Assembly: GCA_902774195.1 (NCBI GenBank)
Contig: CACYHM010000002.1
Span: 1-21,498 of the forward strand
DNA from: an uncultured Eubacteriales bacterium
GTDB taxonomy: Bacteria > Bacillota_A > Clostridia > Peptostreptococcales > Anaerovoracaceae
Length of the DNA: 21,498 bases
Reading direction: 5' to 3'
Shown: piece by piece, positions 6,693 through 14,827 of the stretch
Layout: each line of letters opens with the position of its first letter
Numbering within the stretch: the first letter of the stretch is position 1
Notes under the pieces: generated by a model
The model's database searches: none
The model's input: the letters and a program-made list of their open reading frames with translations, nothing else
Told to the model about the DNA's origin: nothing
Program-made: the position numbers and the translations under genes

Positions 6693-8865
6693 ACGCTCTC
6701 TGCCTCTGTTTCTGAAGTTCTACGAGTTTCTGTTCTATCTTCCTTGCGAGTGCGTTCTCATCCATGCCTGCAGACGGATACACGTTTATGACTACGCCTT
6801 CGCCGAATCCGCCGGCTTCCTCTCTGACTATCTCTCTCAGATCGTCCAGGGCACCGACAAACTCAGGACGTTTTTCACCGACGCCGACGATGGTTGGGTT
6901 TGTGAATATACCGCCTTTGTCGTACCAGGATACATGCAGCCCGGTCGGATATCTTATGGTTCCCAGCTTGCCGAAACTCTTCGAACTCCAGTTGAGTGAG
7001 AAGTGCGGCAGCGAAATATTCGACAGGAGTCGCCCTATGCTTACAGGAAACAGGCTTCTCAGTCTCCTCATGACACTTGCTGCCGTACTGTATGCACTAT
7101 TAAGTGGCGATATGATGGCGTTCTTGATCGAGTTCCACGTCGACGAAGCTGTCGAGTACACACTGCTGAATGCTGAGCTTGCCGTGGATCTTATGCTGTC
7201 CCAAATCGATGACAGTGAGGACGCCAGGCTCTGTATCGGCGAGGTTATGACTGATTTGATCGAGTTCCATACCGAAGACGCTGTCGACTTGATCGAGTTC
7301 CATGTGCTGACCAGGAATGCTTTGATGCTGTCCCAGTTGCTGCGTATGAGCTGGAACATGATGTACAGCGGTCCCATCGTGGCAGCTTTAATCGCCTCCC
7401 ACGCAACCTTTGCGGCAATCTTTATGGCGTCCCACACCTTTGACAGGAAGCTCTTTACATCGTTCCAGGTCTTGGTGATGGATTTCTTTATGTCGTTAAA
7501 TGTGGCTTTAATACTTTTGCCGAGGTCTGCGATCCATTTCTTCGCTTTGTCGCCGTACTTCTTCCACAGCACGAACACTGCTATGACCGCGATTATGACC
7601 GCTATCACAATACCAATCGGGGCCGCCAGAGCTCCTATCGAGAGCCCGAGCGTTGCCATCAGGCCCATGATCGAGCTGATAGCGAATGCCACTTTGCCGA
7701 TCACCAGGAGCAGCGGTGCGATTACGGCAACCACACCGGCAATCGCTCCAACCACAGCCAGGACCTTCGGGTTCAGATTTGCCAGCCAGCCTACGAACCC
7801 GCCGACCGCATCGACGACTTTTCCCATGATCGGAAGCAGGTATTCGGCGAGCCTGGCTCCGAGCATCTCGAACGCGAGCGTTCCCATGCTCTTGATATCG
7901 TCGAGGCTGTCCTTGAATTCGTTGGCTTTGTCGAGGGTTTCCTGATCGACCAATTCGAGGTTGTATTTCTCGAACAGTTCCGCCACCCTCTTGTATGTCT
8001 CGCCGCCATCCTCAATCAGTGGATTGAGCTCGGAGGCCGACTTGCCCATGAGCTGCATCGCTATTGCATCACGCTCGGTCTCGTTTTCCATCTTGCCGAG
8101 CGCCGCTATGGTTTCCTGCCATACGGTGTCTGCATCTCTGAGGGTCCCGTCCGTGTTGGTTACGCTTATGCCAAGCTTGCCGAAGGCCTCGGCCATTGAT
8201 CCGGATCCGTCCTGCGCGGACAGCATGCTCTTTTTGAGCTTCGTATGTGACTTTGCAATGGCTGTAACGGAAACGTCGACCTGCTCAGATACAAGCGCGT
8301 ACTTCTGCAGATCTTTCGTGTTGACTCCCGTGACTTTCGACAGCGTGTTCAGTTTATCTGCTGCAGAAGCAGCTTTATATGTCATGGTGCTAAGAACGCC
8401 CACGACGGCAGCTCCGGCCAGCGAAACGCCTCGCATGGCCTGCCCGGCTGCAGTCAGCTTATTGCCGATTTCCTTGAACTGCTCTGACGTGGCTCTGAGG
8501 TTCACGTTGCCGACTTTCCTGAGCTGACTCTCAAAGTGTTTTACCTGCGACTGAGTCTCGATGATCTCTCTCTGAAGTTTTCTGTATTCCTCAGAGTTCT
8601 TGTCGACATTGGCCGCATCCAGGCGCTTCTGCTCTGCTTCCAGCAGAGACAGCTTTTCCTTGGTCTCGCTGATCTTCTGGGTCAGCAGCTGCTGCTTTTG
8701 TCTCCAGAGATCCACGCTCGTAGGATTAAACTTCAGAGCCCGGTCAACCTGCTTGAGCTCTCTGTCGATGGCCTTGGTCTCGTTATTAATTTGTTTCAAC
8801 GCCTTATCGAGCTTCGTGGTTTCGCCCCGGAACTCGATGGTTATGCCTTTTACATTTCCTGCCAT
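6679..8865 (-). CDS. Tape measure protein
   Basis: 728 residues. The N-terminus (to about 130) is a long Lys/Glu-rich coiled coil with a KALKQINNETKAIDRELKQ pattern typical of tail length tape measure proteins. Residues about 365-433 are strongly hydrophobic (GAIAGVVAVIAPLLLVIG and a second run ending IAVIAVFVLW), the segment thought to enter the host membrane. Residues about 512-592 hold repeated W(N/D)SI(K/R)S units. Using about 0.15 nm per residue, the tail would be near 110 nm (estimate). It starts 6 bases after the GT frame stop, the classical chaperone/tape-measure order. Confidence 0.93.
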   Translation of the reverse strand: MAGNVKGITIEFRGETTKLDKALKQINNETKAIDRELKQVDRALKFNPTSVDLWRQKQQLLTQKISETKEKLSLLEAEQKRLDAANVDKNSEEYRKLQREIIETQSQVKHFESQLRKVGNVNLRATSEQFKEIGNKLTAAGQAMRGVSLAGAAVVGVLSTMTYKAASAADKLNTLSKVTGVNTKDLQKYALVSEQVDVSVTAIAKSHTKLKKSMLSAQDGSGSMAEAFGKLGISVTNTDGTLRDADTVWQETIAALGKMENETERDAIAMQLMGKSASELNPLIEDGGETYKRVAELFEKYNLELVDQETLDKANEFKDSLDDIKSMGTLAFEMLGARLAEYLLPIMGKVVDAVGGFVGWLANLNPKVLAVVGAIAGVVAVIAPLLLVIGKVAFAISSIMGLMATLGLSIGALAAPIGIVIAVIIAVIAVFVLWKKYGDKAKKWIADLGKSIKATFNDIKKSITKTWNDVKSFLSKVWDAIKIAAKVAWEAIKAATMGPLYIMFQLIRSNWDSIKAFLVSTWNSIKSTASSVWNSIKSVITSPIQSLASSLSSIWDSIRSTASSAFSSVYSTASSTWNSIKNAIISPLNSAYSTAASVMRRLRSLFPVSIGRLLSNISLPHFSLNWSSKSFGKLGTIRYPTGLHVSWYDKGGIFTNPTIVGVGEKRPEFVGALDDLREIVREEAGGFGEGVVINVYPSAGMDENALARKIEQKLVELQKQRQRAYGTI

Positions 8866-8871
8866 ATTCTC

Positions 8872-9542
8872 TTACCCAAAGAATGAATTGATGTCGTTCT
8901 GCGTGGCTTTTCGTCTTTTGCCATGCTGCTCTTCTCTTTCCGTCTCCGCTTCAGCCCTTTTCTGCCTGTTGTTGAAGTCGATTACAAAATCAACAACCTG
9001 CCCGATGGTCATTCGGCGTATGTCGTTCATAGTCAATCCTCGTTCGAGTCCTGCGAGGATGACGGTGTTGAGGTTGACGGCTGAATGTTCTTCAGAGTTC
9101 CCTTCAGAGCCTTCAGCCTCTTCAAGTTTTTTGAGCTCACAAATCCCTTCAGCGCCATGTCGTATACAGTTGGCGCGATCACATCGATTGGGAACGTATC
9201 AAACTGCCTTATCCACTGTTTCGGCGGCGCTATGTCCTCGTCGGCCGCTTTTGCCATTGCCCATGTAACATTTATGATCACCGACATGAACTCGGTCTGC
9301 ATCAGCGGGATCAGGATATCCATCGCCCTGCCTTCGACGGCTCCGAGTACATCGGCAATTGTGATGCCATCAGTCTTGCCCGTATCGGCTACGACCGATG
9401 CGGCCCCTTCCAGGATGGAGGCCAGCAGAGGAACGTGTTCCTGCACGGCGTCCTTTCCAAACTGATCCCTATATTCCATCGTCCACGCCGCATTGTTGCT
9501 GAGCGTGACCTCTTTGTTTCCGATCTTGATTACTTTTTCCAT
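8872..9542 (-). CDS. Tail assembly chaperone fusion gpGT (by -1 frameshift, 223 aa)
   Basis: Reading 139 codons of the G gene through the heptamer A AAA AAC and then shifting -1 joins an open frame of 84 codons ending at TAA 8874-8872, six bases before the tape measure ATG. The T part starts LEEAEGSEGN and contains LTMNDIRRMTIGQVVDFV and FNNRQKRAEAE, the pattern seen in T-extensions of Firmicutes siphophages. G and GT together chaperone the tape measure protein during tail assembly. The same frame contains an ATG at about 9030 that could give a separate 52-residue protein, but the slippery site makes the fusion far more likely. Confidence 0.85.
9033..9542 (-). CDS. Tail assembly chaperone gpG
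   Basis: 169 residues, starting MEKVIKIGNKEVTLSNNAAW, a small soluble protein between the major tail protein and the tape measure gene. Position, size and the overlapping -1 frame identify it as the G-type tail chaperone. The C-terminal 25 residues are polar and Ser/Thr rich and are replaced in the GT fusion. The ribosome binding site (AGGAGG) lies in the descending part of the upstream terminator region. Confidence 0.88.
   Translation of the reverse strand: MEKVIKIGNKEVTLSNNAAWTMEYRDQFGKDAVQEHVPLLASILEGAASVVADTGKTDGITIADVLGAVEGRAMDILIPLMQTEFMSVIINVTWAMAKAADEDIAPPKQWIRQFDTFPIDVIAPTVYDMALKGFVSSKNLKRLKALKGTLKNIQPSTSTPSSSQDSNED
9126..9132 (-). promoter_or_regulatory. -1 ribosomal frameshift slippery site (A AAA AAC)
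   Basis: The heptamer A AAA AAC is in the zero frame of gpG (TCA AAA AAC at codons 137-139) and fits X XXY YYZ exactly. Four bases downstream an imperfect stem (AGAGGCT/AGGCTCT) could act as a stimulator. The -1 frame is open from here to 8872. Confidence 0.85.
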
Positions 9543-9555
9543 TTTGAACCTCCTA

Positions 9556-9587
9556 TAAAAAGAGAAGCGGGATACGATCCCGCTTCT
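9556..9587 (-). terminator. Intrinsic terminator after the major tail protein gene
   Basis: An 11-bp perfect stem (AGAAGCGGGAT/ATCCCGCTTCT) with a 3-base loop at 9563-9587 is followed on the coding strand by CTTTTTAT. It sits 6 bases after the major tail protein stop and before the chaperone gene. It probably reduces read-through, so that the abundant tail tube protein is made in excess over chaperones and tape measure. Confidence 0.9.
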
Positions 9588-9593
9588 TCATCC

Positions 9594-10163
9594 TTATTCG
9601 CTTTCGTCGTCGACAACCGGTGCCGTCGGGCTTGTGAACACCTCGTCGTATCCGGCCTCATCCTTGTAGAACGAGTTTGTGTAGAATCCGGAAGCATTGT
9701 CTCCGCTGCATGTCACAGTGATCGCCTCAGTGTCTACTTCCTTGCCATCGGATTTGATGGTGTTGTAGCCTCTCTTGATCGCTCCCAAAGCGCAGTTGTA
9801 AAATATCTCTCTTCTTTCCTCTTTGTCGCCAGTGACTTCAAATGCGACATATACGCGTGGCTTCGTGGCGCCCTTGACTTTTCCGATGCCGCCCTTTGTC
9901 GACCTCTTGTAACCAAGGAACTTCACCTTGAAGTCGTCGTCGAACTTCGCGACCTCGACATCGCCCTCGAATGTACCGTCAGTATACTCTGCCCAGTATT
10001 CGATGTTATCAGCATCAAGGTTGGACTTGTTGTTATCCAGCTCCGGAGTGAATCCGATAGCACCCTTCTGGTGATATGGTTCGCCAAGGGTCACATTTCC
10101 TTCATCATCGACGGTATACAGCCCTACGTGAAGCTTGCATATACCAAATTCAACTTTATTCAT
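9594..10163 (-). CDS. Major tail (tube) protein
   Basis: 189 residues starting MNKVEFGICKLHVGLYTVDD. The pattern (N-terminal FGICKLHVGLYT, central DNIEYWAEYTDGTFEGDVE, late CALGAIKRGYN) fits the phi13-type major tail protein of Gram-positive siphophages, which polymerises into the tail tube. The end is acidic. It is placed after the tail completion genes and is followed at once by a strong terminator, as expected for a highly expressed structural gene. Shine-Dalgarno AAAGGGG precedes the ATG. Confidence 0.87.
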   Translation of the reverse strand: MNKVEFGICKLHVGLYTVDDEGNVTLGEPYHQKGAIGFTPELDNNKSNLDADNIEYWAEYTDGTFEGDVEVAKFDDDFKVKFLGYKRSTKGGIGKVKGATKPRVYVAFEVTGDKEERREIFYNCALGAIKRGYNTIKSDGKEVDTEAITVTCSGDNASGFYTNSFYKDEAGYDEVFTSPTAPVVDDESE

Positions 10164-10179
10164 GTTTTGCCCCTTTCGC

Positions 10180-10485
10180 TTATACTTGGTAATAGATTAC
10201 GAAGACCTTCTGGTCATCGATGTAGCTGTCTTCGCTTTTCTGATACAAAAATCCGTATTCAAGCAGCGCCGCTTCGATGGCCTCTTCATTTGCTTCGCTT
10301 TTTTCTTTGAAGTAATACTCGACCTGATACCGGTTCTCTTTCCAGTAGTGGGTATTATCCGCTTCTTCCTCGTCCTGGCCGCTGCCTATGTATACGATAT
10401 ACGGCGGCTTCTGCTGCTTGGATTTGAAATGCGAATATGCACAGGGGAGTCCTGTGCTCTGTAATGCCTGGGCTATCTTGCTCAT
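10180..10485 (-). CDS. Probable tail terminator / tail completion protein
   Basis: 101 residues starting MSKIAQALQSTGLPCAYSHF. Size, position between the HK97 gp10-like protein and the major tail protein, and the PYIVYI...Y-rich beta pattern match the small gpU/gp17-type tail-to-head joining proteins that cap the tail tube. The start overlaps the upstream gene by 4 bases (ATGA). The function is inferred mainly from gene order. Confidence 0.7.
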   Translation of the reverse strand: MSKIAQALQSTGLPCAYSHFKSKQQKPPYIVYIGSGQDEEEADNTHYWKENRYQVEYYFKEKSEANEEAIEAALLEYGFLYQKSEDSYIDDQKVFVIYYQV

Positions 10486-10841
10486 AGTTTTCTGTTGATC
10501 CTTTCCACAACGTCATCCGAGGCCCATTCTTCAGCGTCCTTGATATGCTTTTTTCCCGCGACTCGTCCATACTCTCCGTACTGGTTCTTTATCACATGCC
10601 CGTTTTCGAGCAGGTGCGTCAGCCTATAGTGTGTCTTGTTATGAACGATTCTGGTCAGCTTGTCCTCTTTCTTAACGGTCCAGCCTTTCGCATAGTTGCC
10701 TTTGCGTTTCGGAGAAATCTCTCTCAGCAGCTTCGCCGTCTCTTTCGAACTTTCGTCAATCGCATCTTCGGCCGCTTCTTTTACCTCTTTATCGACTTCT
10801 TTAAGAAGACTCTGCATCTGAATGGTCACTGTCTTCGCCAT
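10482..10841 (-). CDS. HK97 gp10-like tail completion protein
   Basis: 119 residues. The centre reads LLREISPKRKGNYAKGWTVK followed by THYRLTHLLENGH, the signature of the HK97 gp10 / tail-component family, with the helical N-terminus (VDKEVKEAAEDAIDE) also typical. These proteins join the finished head and tail. Its start overlaps the preceding gene by 41 bases, and its stop overlaps the next start (ATGA). Confidence 0.88.
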   Translation of the reverse strand: MAKTVTIQMQSLLKEVDKEVKEAAEDAIDESSKETAKLLREISPKRKGNYAKGWTVKKEDKLTRIVHNKTHYRLTHLLENGHVIKNQYGEYGRVAGKKHIKDAEEWASDDVVERINRKL

Positions 10842-11160
10842 TTTCTCCGATCCTCTCTTCCACAGTCAGTTCCAGCTCATCTTTATCCGGAACATTGTAC
10901 GTCCTTATGATGTCGTAGACGTGGGTCTTGCCTTTCGGGTCCGTCCATTCGAGCGTCTTTTCTCCGTTGTATTCCACGCTGTTGGACAGGACGAAGATCA
11001 CAGTCGGATGAAGATTCTGCTGAGCGGCCTGATAGAATTCCGACCTCGTGACGGATTCGATCCTGCAGAACACCGTCCTGTAGGCAATATTCGGTTTTTC
11101 ATTAAGTTCCTCGTCGTATGTCGGTTCTCCGTCGGCCATCAGCCTGATAATGTCATCCAT
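10801..11160 (-). CDS. Head closure / head-tail adaptor protein
   Basis: 119 residues starting MDDIIRLMADGEPTYDEELNE. Short, beta-rich, with an EF YQAAQ-type helix (FYQAAQQNLHPTVIF) and a TLEWTDPKGKTHVYDIIRTY segment, as in head closure proteins (SPP1 gp16-like). It lies between the connector and gp10-like genes, as expected. The extended acidic C-terminus (GENGEDSDHSDAESS) overlaps the start of the next gene. Confidence 0.8.
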   Translation of the reverse strand: MDDIIRLMADGEPTYDEELNEKPNIAYRTVFCRIESVTRSEFYQAAQQNLHPTVIFVLSNSVEYNGEKTLEWTDPKGKTHVYDIIRTYNVPDKDELELTVEERIGENGEDSDHSDAESS

Positions 11161-11179
11161 CTGTTTCCCTCTTCATGTG

Positions 11180-11467
11180 TCAGCTTTCGCTGTCTTCTTC
11201 GCTTAACCTTTCGTGTATCAGCCTCTGATTGAGCTCCCAGCGGAGCATGCGCGGCATTCCATCGCCGTGTATCCTCTTGCGCCAGAGCCACGCTGCGTAC
11301 TGGATCACCAGGTTGCAGTCGTGAATATCATCAGCATCGAGGTGAATTCCCTCGATGCTGATGTTCTTCCTTGCAGAGACTATGTACTGTCCCAGTCTTT
11401 CGTCGTAAGCTTGCGTTGTGAGCCCGAGATCTGTCTTGAGCGCCCTGAGAATATCAGTATCTGTCAT
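11180..11467 (-). CDS. Head-tail connector protein (gp6-like)
   Basis: 95 residues, mostly helical: TDTDILRALKTDLGL, then YDERLGQYIVSARKNI, then IHDCNLVIQYAAWLWRKR. This pattern is characteristic of the gp6/gp15-like head-tail connector (DNA packaging) family that binds under the portal. It follows the major capsid gene after 46 bases that contain a GC-rich stem-loop. Confidence 0.87.
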   Translation of the reverse strand: MTDTDILRALKTDLGLTTQAYDERLGQYIVSARKNISIEGIHLDADDIHDCNLVIQYAAWLWRKRIHGDGMPRMLRWELNQRLIHERLSEEDSES

Positions 11468-11490
11468 GTCTCATTACTCCTATTACATCT

Positions 11491-11505
11491 CGCCGCGTTG
11501 CGGCG
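11491..11505 (-). other. GC-rich stem-loop between capsid and connector genes
   Basis: A 6-bp all-GC stem (CGCCGC/GCGGCG) with a 3-base loop in the 46-base gap after the capsid stop. No T-run follows on the coding strand, so it is not a classic terminator. It could be a transcript processing or stabilising structure, or pause site, that favours capsid mRNA. Confidence 0.5.
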
Positions 11506-11513
11506 TCTCCCGA

Positions 11514-12899
11514 TTATTCGGAGTCCTCCTCGTTGGCCGTGTCAGGTGCGAAGGTGACTGTTGTAGTCGGGTTCGTGTTGCTGATGTTGATGAGTGCAAA
11601 CGCCTCTGCGATTACAGGCAGGCCGTCATAGCGGGCTGTGCCCTTGAAGACCGTCTGATCGTCGAGGAAGCGTGCATGCTCCGAGCTGGCGATGGCCACT
11701 CCCGCTCTCTCCGCGAGGAGATATGTATCGAGGTAGCCGAGTGCGATGTCGCCGTCAGCCATGAACGGCAGCTCGACGATGTCGCCGCCTATGATCGGCA
11801 TCGTGTCGTTCAAGCCAGCAACCACGGCTCCGGCTGCGTTGATGCTGAGCGACTCTGCGAGAAGATCCGTGTGAGTGTTCTCGTTCATGATCCATGTCAG
11901 CTCGCCGTTCGAGTATCTGTTGGATACGAGCTTCCTGCTCTGAACGATCCACTTGAACAGGTCTACTCCTGTCTTGTTTGTCTTGGTGATGTGGGTGCTG
12001 TGATAGTCAACCCATGTTCTGGCCGTTGCCGGATAGTCTGCAGGCTGGCTGGTCTGAGCGAGCCTTGTGACGAATCCGAGTGGCATCTTTGTGCCGAGGC
12101 CGTACACGATGGCCTTGTCGAGTGCGATGCCGATGGCCTTGCCGAGTGCTGTGATGATCTCGGTAGCGAGTGCGATATCGCTGTCCTCAAGTGTCGCGTT
12201 GCAGACAGGAATGAATCCGCCGACCTTGTAGCCGTCGACCTCTACGTCATTGAATCCCAGGTCGAGCTCATTGAGCTTCGCGCACATCTCGGTCCATACG
12301 CCTTCCGGGATGTTGCCAGCGACGACCTGTCTGCCTGTTCCCGGAACGCTGATCTTGTTAACGCGGTTGATCAGCTTGGAATTCTCCTCAGCTACCTGTC
12401 TCATCAGCGGAAGCATTACTTCAGGAATGAGCAGCCCGGCGTTGCTGAGGGCTCTCTTTTCCTTCATGCTGGTTCTGACGGTCTCGAGGAACGCCTTGAC
12501 GTCCTCGCGCGCGAAGAATGCATCGCGCTCCTGCGCGTTCATGCCGAAGAATTTTCTTGTCTCCATTTTTCTCATTTCCTTTCTCTCTTCTGGTACCGGA
12601 TCAGCAACAGGCGCTGCCGGTGTTTCGTCTTTCTTCTCGAGTTCATCGAGCTGAGCCTCCATATCTCTGACCTCTGCATCAAGATCTGTGACCTTCTGAT
12701 CGTGATCCGCCTTTTCTGCTTCGAACTTTTCGATTTCTTCGTTTACGGCGTCGCGCTCTTCCTGCGTGGTCACTTCTTCGATCGAAGCCTCGAGATCCTT
12801 TTCGCGCTGTTCAAAATCAGCGTCGAGGGCTCTGAGCGCTTCAAGCTCTGCCTTCTTGCTCTCGATGAGCTTTCTGAGCATAAGTTTCTTTAATGCCAT
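11514..12899 (-). CDS. HK97-fold major capsid protein
   Basis: 461 residues. The first ~118 form a Glu/Lys-rich coiled-coil delta (scaffold-like) domain, ending near RKMETRKFFGMN where prohead protease cleavage would be expected. The remainder shows the HK97 fold pattern: N-arm, ALSNAGLLIPEVMLPLM, GNIPEGVWTEMCAKL (E-loop region), NATLEDSDIALATEIITALG, and the late LNDTMPIIGGDIVELPFM. The protein builds the icosahedral shell. A GGAGGT ribosome binding site is at the end of the protease gene, with the start 2 bases after its stop. Confidence 0.95.
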   Translation of the reverse strand: MALKKLMLRKLIESKKAELEALRALDADFEQREKDLEASIEEVTTQEERDAVNEEIEKFEAEKADHDQKVTDLDAEVRDMEAQLDELEKKDETPAAPVADPVPEERKEMRKMETRKFFGMNAQERDAFFAREDVKAFLETVRTSMKEKRALSNAGLLIPEVMLPLMRQVAEENSKLINRVNKISVPGTGRQVVAGNIPEGVWTEMCAKLNELDLGFNDVEVDGYKVGGFIPVCNATLEDSDIALATEIITALGKAIGIALDKAIVYGLGTKMPLGFVTRLAQTSQPADYPATARTWVDYHSTHITKTNKTGVDLFKWIVQSRKLVSNRYSNGELTWIMNENTHTDLLAESLSINAAGAVVAGLNDTMPIIGGDIVELPFMADGDIALGYLDTYLLAERAGVAIASSEHARFLDDQTVFKGTARYDGLPVIAEAFALINISNTNPTTTVTFAPDTANEEDSE

Positions 12900-12901
12900 T
12901 G

Positions 12902-13483
12902 TTAATTACCTCCATTTTTGAGTTTGCTCCTCAGTTCCTCCCGGTAGGCTTCCGCCCTGCGGGTCCTGATGGCCTCAAGATCTTCTTTTCTCGCCTGCAC
13001 CGACGTCTCGGAGTAGGCTGGGAACGTACAAACAGACACTTCATACAGCTTGACCTTCTTGATCGTCCAGTGTACAGATCCATCGTCGCGGAACTCGGTT
13101 TCCTCTTCGAGGATGTCGAAGCCGAAGCTGCACTGATTGACGTCACCTCGCTGGACTCTCGCGTACAGGTTCATGGCATCCTGATCGTCCGGGTTGATCA
13201 GAATGTCGCCCCACAGTCCGTGTGAATCTTCGCGAAGCTGCAGCGTGCCTGCGGTATTGCGTCCCAGCACCAGCCTCGTTTCGTGGTCGATCAGAGCGCG
13301 TATATCGCCTCCCAGAGTCTCAGTGAAGGCTCCGGGAGCGACAGACTCGCTCATGCCATCCCATATCTGATAAATGCTATTGAATACGGCGAAGTATCCT
13401 TCGATGTGAAGGGCTCCGTCGTCGTCCCTTGTAGTGAATTTCGATTCGACGCTACGAATCTGCCTCAGTGTTTCTCTTTCCAT
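12902..13483 (-). CDS. HK97-type prohead maturation protease
   Basis: 193 residues. The N-terminal EGYFAVFNS with SESVAPGAFTETL and the catalytic pair H67 (in LIDHE) and S119 (in CSFGF) identify the herpesvirus-like U35 protease family that trims the delta domain of the capsid and itself. The end is Lys/Arg rich. The start overlaps the upstream small gene by 32 bases. Assignment is secure because portal, protease and capsid lie in the canonical order. Confidence 0.95.
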   Translation of the reverse strand: MERETLRQIRSVESKFTTRDDDGALHIEGYFAVFNSIYQIWDGMSESVAPGAFTETLGGDIRALIDHETRLVLGRNTAGTLQLREDSHGLWGDILINPDDQDAMNLYARVQRGDVNQCSFGFDILEEETEFRDDGSVHWTIKKVKLYEVSVCTFPAYSETSVQARKEDLEAIRTRRAEAYREELRSKLKNGGN

Positions 13484-13631
13484 GTTTTTTCCTCACTTTG
13501 CATCTCTTCGCTCCATCTGTCTGAAGCCACTTCATCTTGATATCGCAGTATCTTTGGAATGCGCATGGCGCTCCCGTGATGCTGCAGAACAGTTTCTTTT
13601 TCCGTATCTCGGTCAGCTCGCATATAAGCAT
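13452..13631 (-). CDS. Small Cys-rich phage protein (59 aa)
   Basis: 59 residues starting MLICELTEIRKKKLFC. Its ATG overlaps the portal stop (TGATG), and it runs 32 bases into the protease gene. Cysteines at about 4, 16, 23, 29 and 44, with GAPCAFQRYCDIKMKWLQTD, give a pattern I recall from small, probably zinc-binding proteins seen between portal and protease genes in clostridial phages. Very basic C-terminus (KRCKVRKKHGKRN). Function unknown. The tight fit with both neighbours and the Cys spacing support a real gene. Confidence 0.68.
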   Translation of the reverse strand: MLICELTEIRKKKLFCSITGAPCAFQRYCDIKMKWLQTDGAKRCKVRKKHGKRNTEADS

Positions 13632-14827
13632 CAGACTTCTTCCTCCTGAATCAGTTTCTTCTGCAGGGCCGACATGTCGAACGGAATATAGTTCTCAAGC
13701 ACTCTGAGCTCGTCGAGACCTTCCTTCGGATCGTAGCCGATACGGTCTCTGACCTCGTTTCCGGTTATGAATCCGCGATCCGACAGTCCCCCAAAGACAT
13801 CCTTGATGGTCTTGAGATCCCAATCCATGAGACTGAGGATATTGAACTTCAGATACCAGTTCGGATTGATTATCAGCTTCCTCGACAGCTCCTGCTCCAT
13901 CGTCTGAGCGATAGGCTTTACTGTGTTCTGTATGAACGAATTCCAGGCTGCGACGTCATATTCGCCGACACCAAGTACAAACGGAGGAACGCCGACGATC
14001 GACGCGACCGTTTTCTTGTCTATCTCGACAGAGTCGGAGATGGCCAGATCAGACAGCGACAGCGGTTTGATCTGCTCGACACTGAACTGATCTGCCGGTA
14101 TAAGCCAAGGCTCGCCCTCTTCAGACGACTTCACATAATCATCGAGCAGCTTCTGTCTGCCTTTCGGGCTTGCAAACTGCTCATCGAGCGCATCTACCTT
14201 GATGATGACCGAAGGTTTATACTTCGAAGTCATGAAGGCGTTTTTCGTTTTCTGCGCCTGCTTGAGGTTGTTCGCTACATCTCTGACGAGCACCTGGATG
14301 CCACGGCCCTTCCACGGATAATCGGGATCCGGATTGTCGACGAAATGTATCAGCTCGTCCGGGTTGTATGTCACGCCGTCGATCGATATTTTGTAGCCAT
14401 AGCCATTCGGCAGAAACGAGACTCTGTTTGCCGGTATCGGCTCGAGATCTCCAAGCATGCCTTCCTGCGTCCGCACCCTGATCACGCTATTGCCCTGTCC
14501 GTACAGGATCATGTTCATCGTTGCGAATTCAAAAAGCGTCCGCCTGGTCATGTACTGGTTCGGATAGATATCTATCTTCCGGGACAGTTCATTCTCAACG
14601 CGAACGTCTCCGCTGTCGGTGTTGCTCATCAGTCTGATCGTCATGCTGGATATCAGTCTCGCGATGGTCCTGCACGCCGTATTGACCTCCGGGTTTTTGT
14701 CTAAGGTTGTATATCCGGTGCACATCAGATCGTATGTGTCCATGTTGCCCAGAAAAAATGCGATTCCGGGATTCTGGTTCGACCTGTTCTGTGCGTTTTT
14801 CTTTTTAGTTCTCTTGCTCTTGCTCAT
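13631..14827 (-). CDS. Portal protein (HK97 family)
   Basis: 398 residues. A basic N-terminus is followed by NTACRTIARLISSMTIRLM, ATMNMILYGQGNSVI, LIHFVDNPDPDYPWKGRG and SIVGVPPFVLGVG, all typical of the HK97-type portal that forms the dodecameric channel for DNA entry. The C-terminal GLSDRGFITGNEVRD segment is also standard. It overlaps the large terminase gene by 23 bases. Shorter than some family members but complete. Confidence 0.95.
   Translation of the reverse strand: MSKSKRTKKKNAQNRSNQNPGIAFFLGNMDTYDLMCTGYTTLDKNPEVNTACRTIARLISSMTIRLMSNTDSGDVRVENELSRKIDIYPNQYMTRRTLFEFATMNMILYGQGNSVIRVRTQEGMLGDLEPIPANRVSFLPNGYGYKISIDGVTYNPDELIHFVDNPDPDYPWKGRGIQVLVRDVANNLKQAQKTKNAFMTSKYKPSVIIKVDALDEQFASPKGRQKLLDDYVKSSEEGEPWLIPADQFSVEQIKPLSLSDLAISDSVEIDKKTVASIVGVPPFVLGVGEYDVAAWNSFIQNTVKPIAQTMEQELSRKLIINPNWYLKFNILSLMDWDLKTIKDVFGGLSDRGFITGNEVRDRIGYDPKEGLDELRVLENYIPFDMSALQKKLIQEEEV

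Noticed and set aside
6764..7945. 393-codon open frame on the plus strand opposite the tape measure gene
   Set aside because: Low-complexity Pro/Ser/Ile/Thr content and exact overlap with the tape measure coding sequence show it is a shadow frame.
11418..12893. Long open frame of 491 codons on the plus strand opposite the major capsid gene
   Set aside because: It mirrors the capsid gene, is Cys/Arg/Val rich with no recognisable domain, and arises from the codon bias of the real gene on the other strand.
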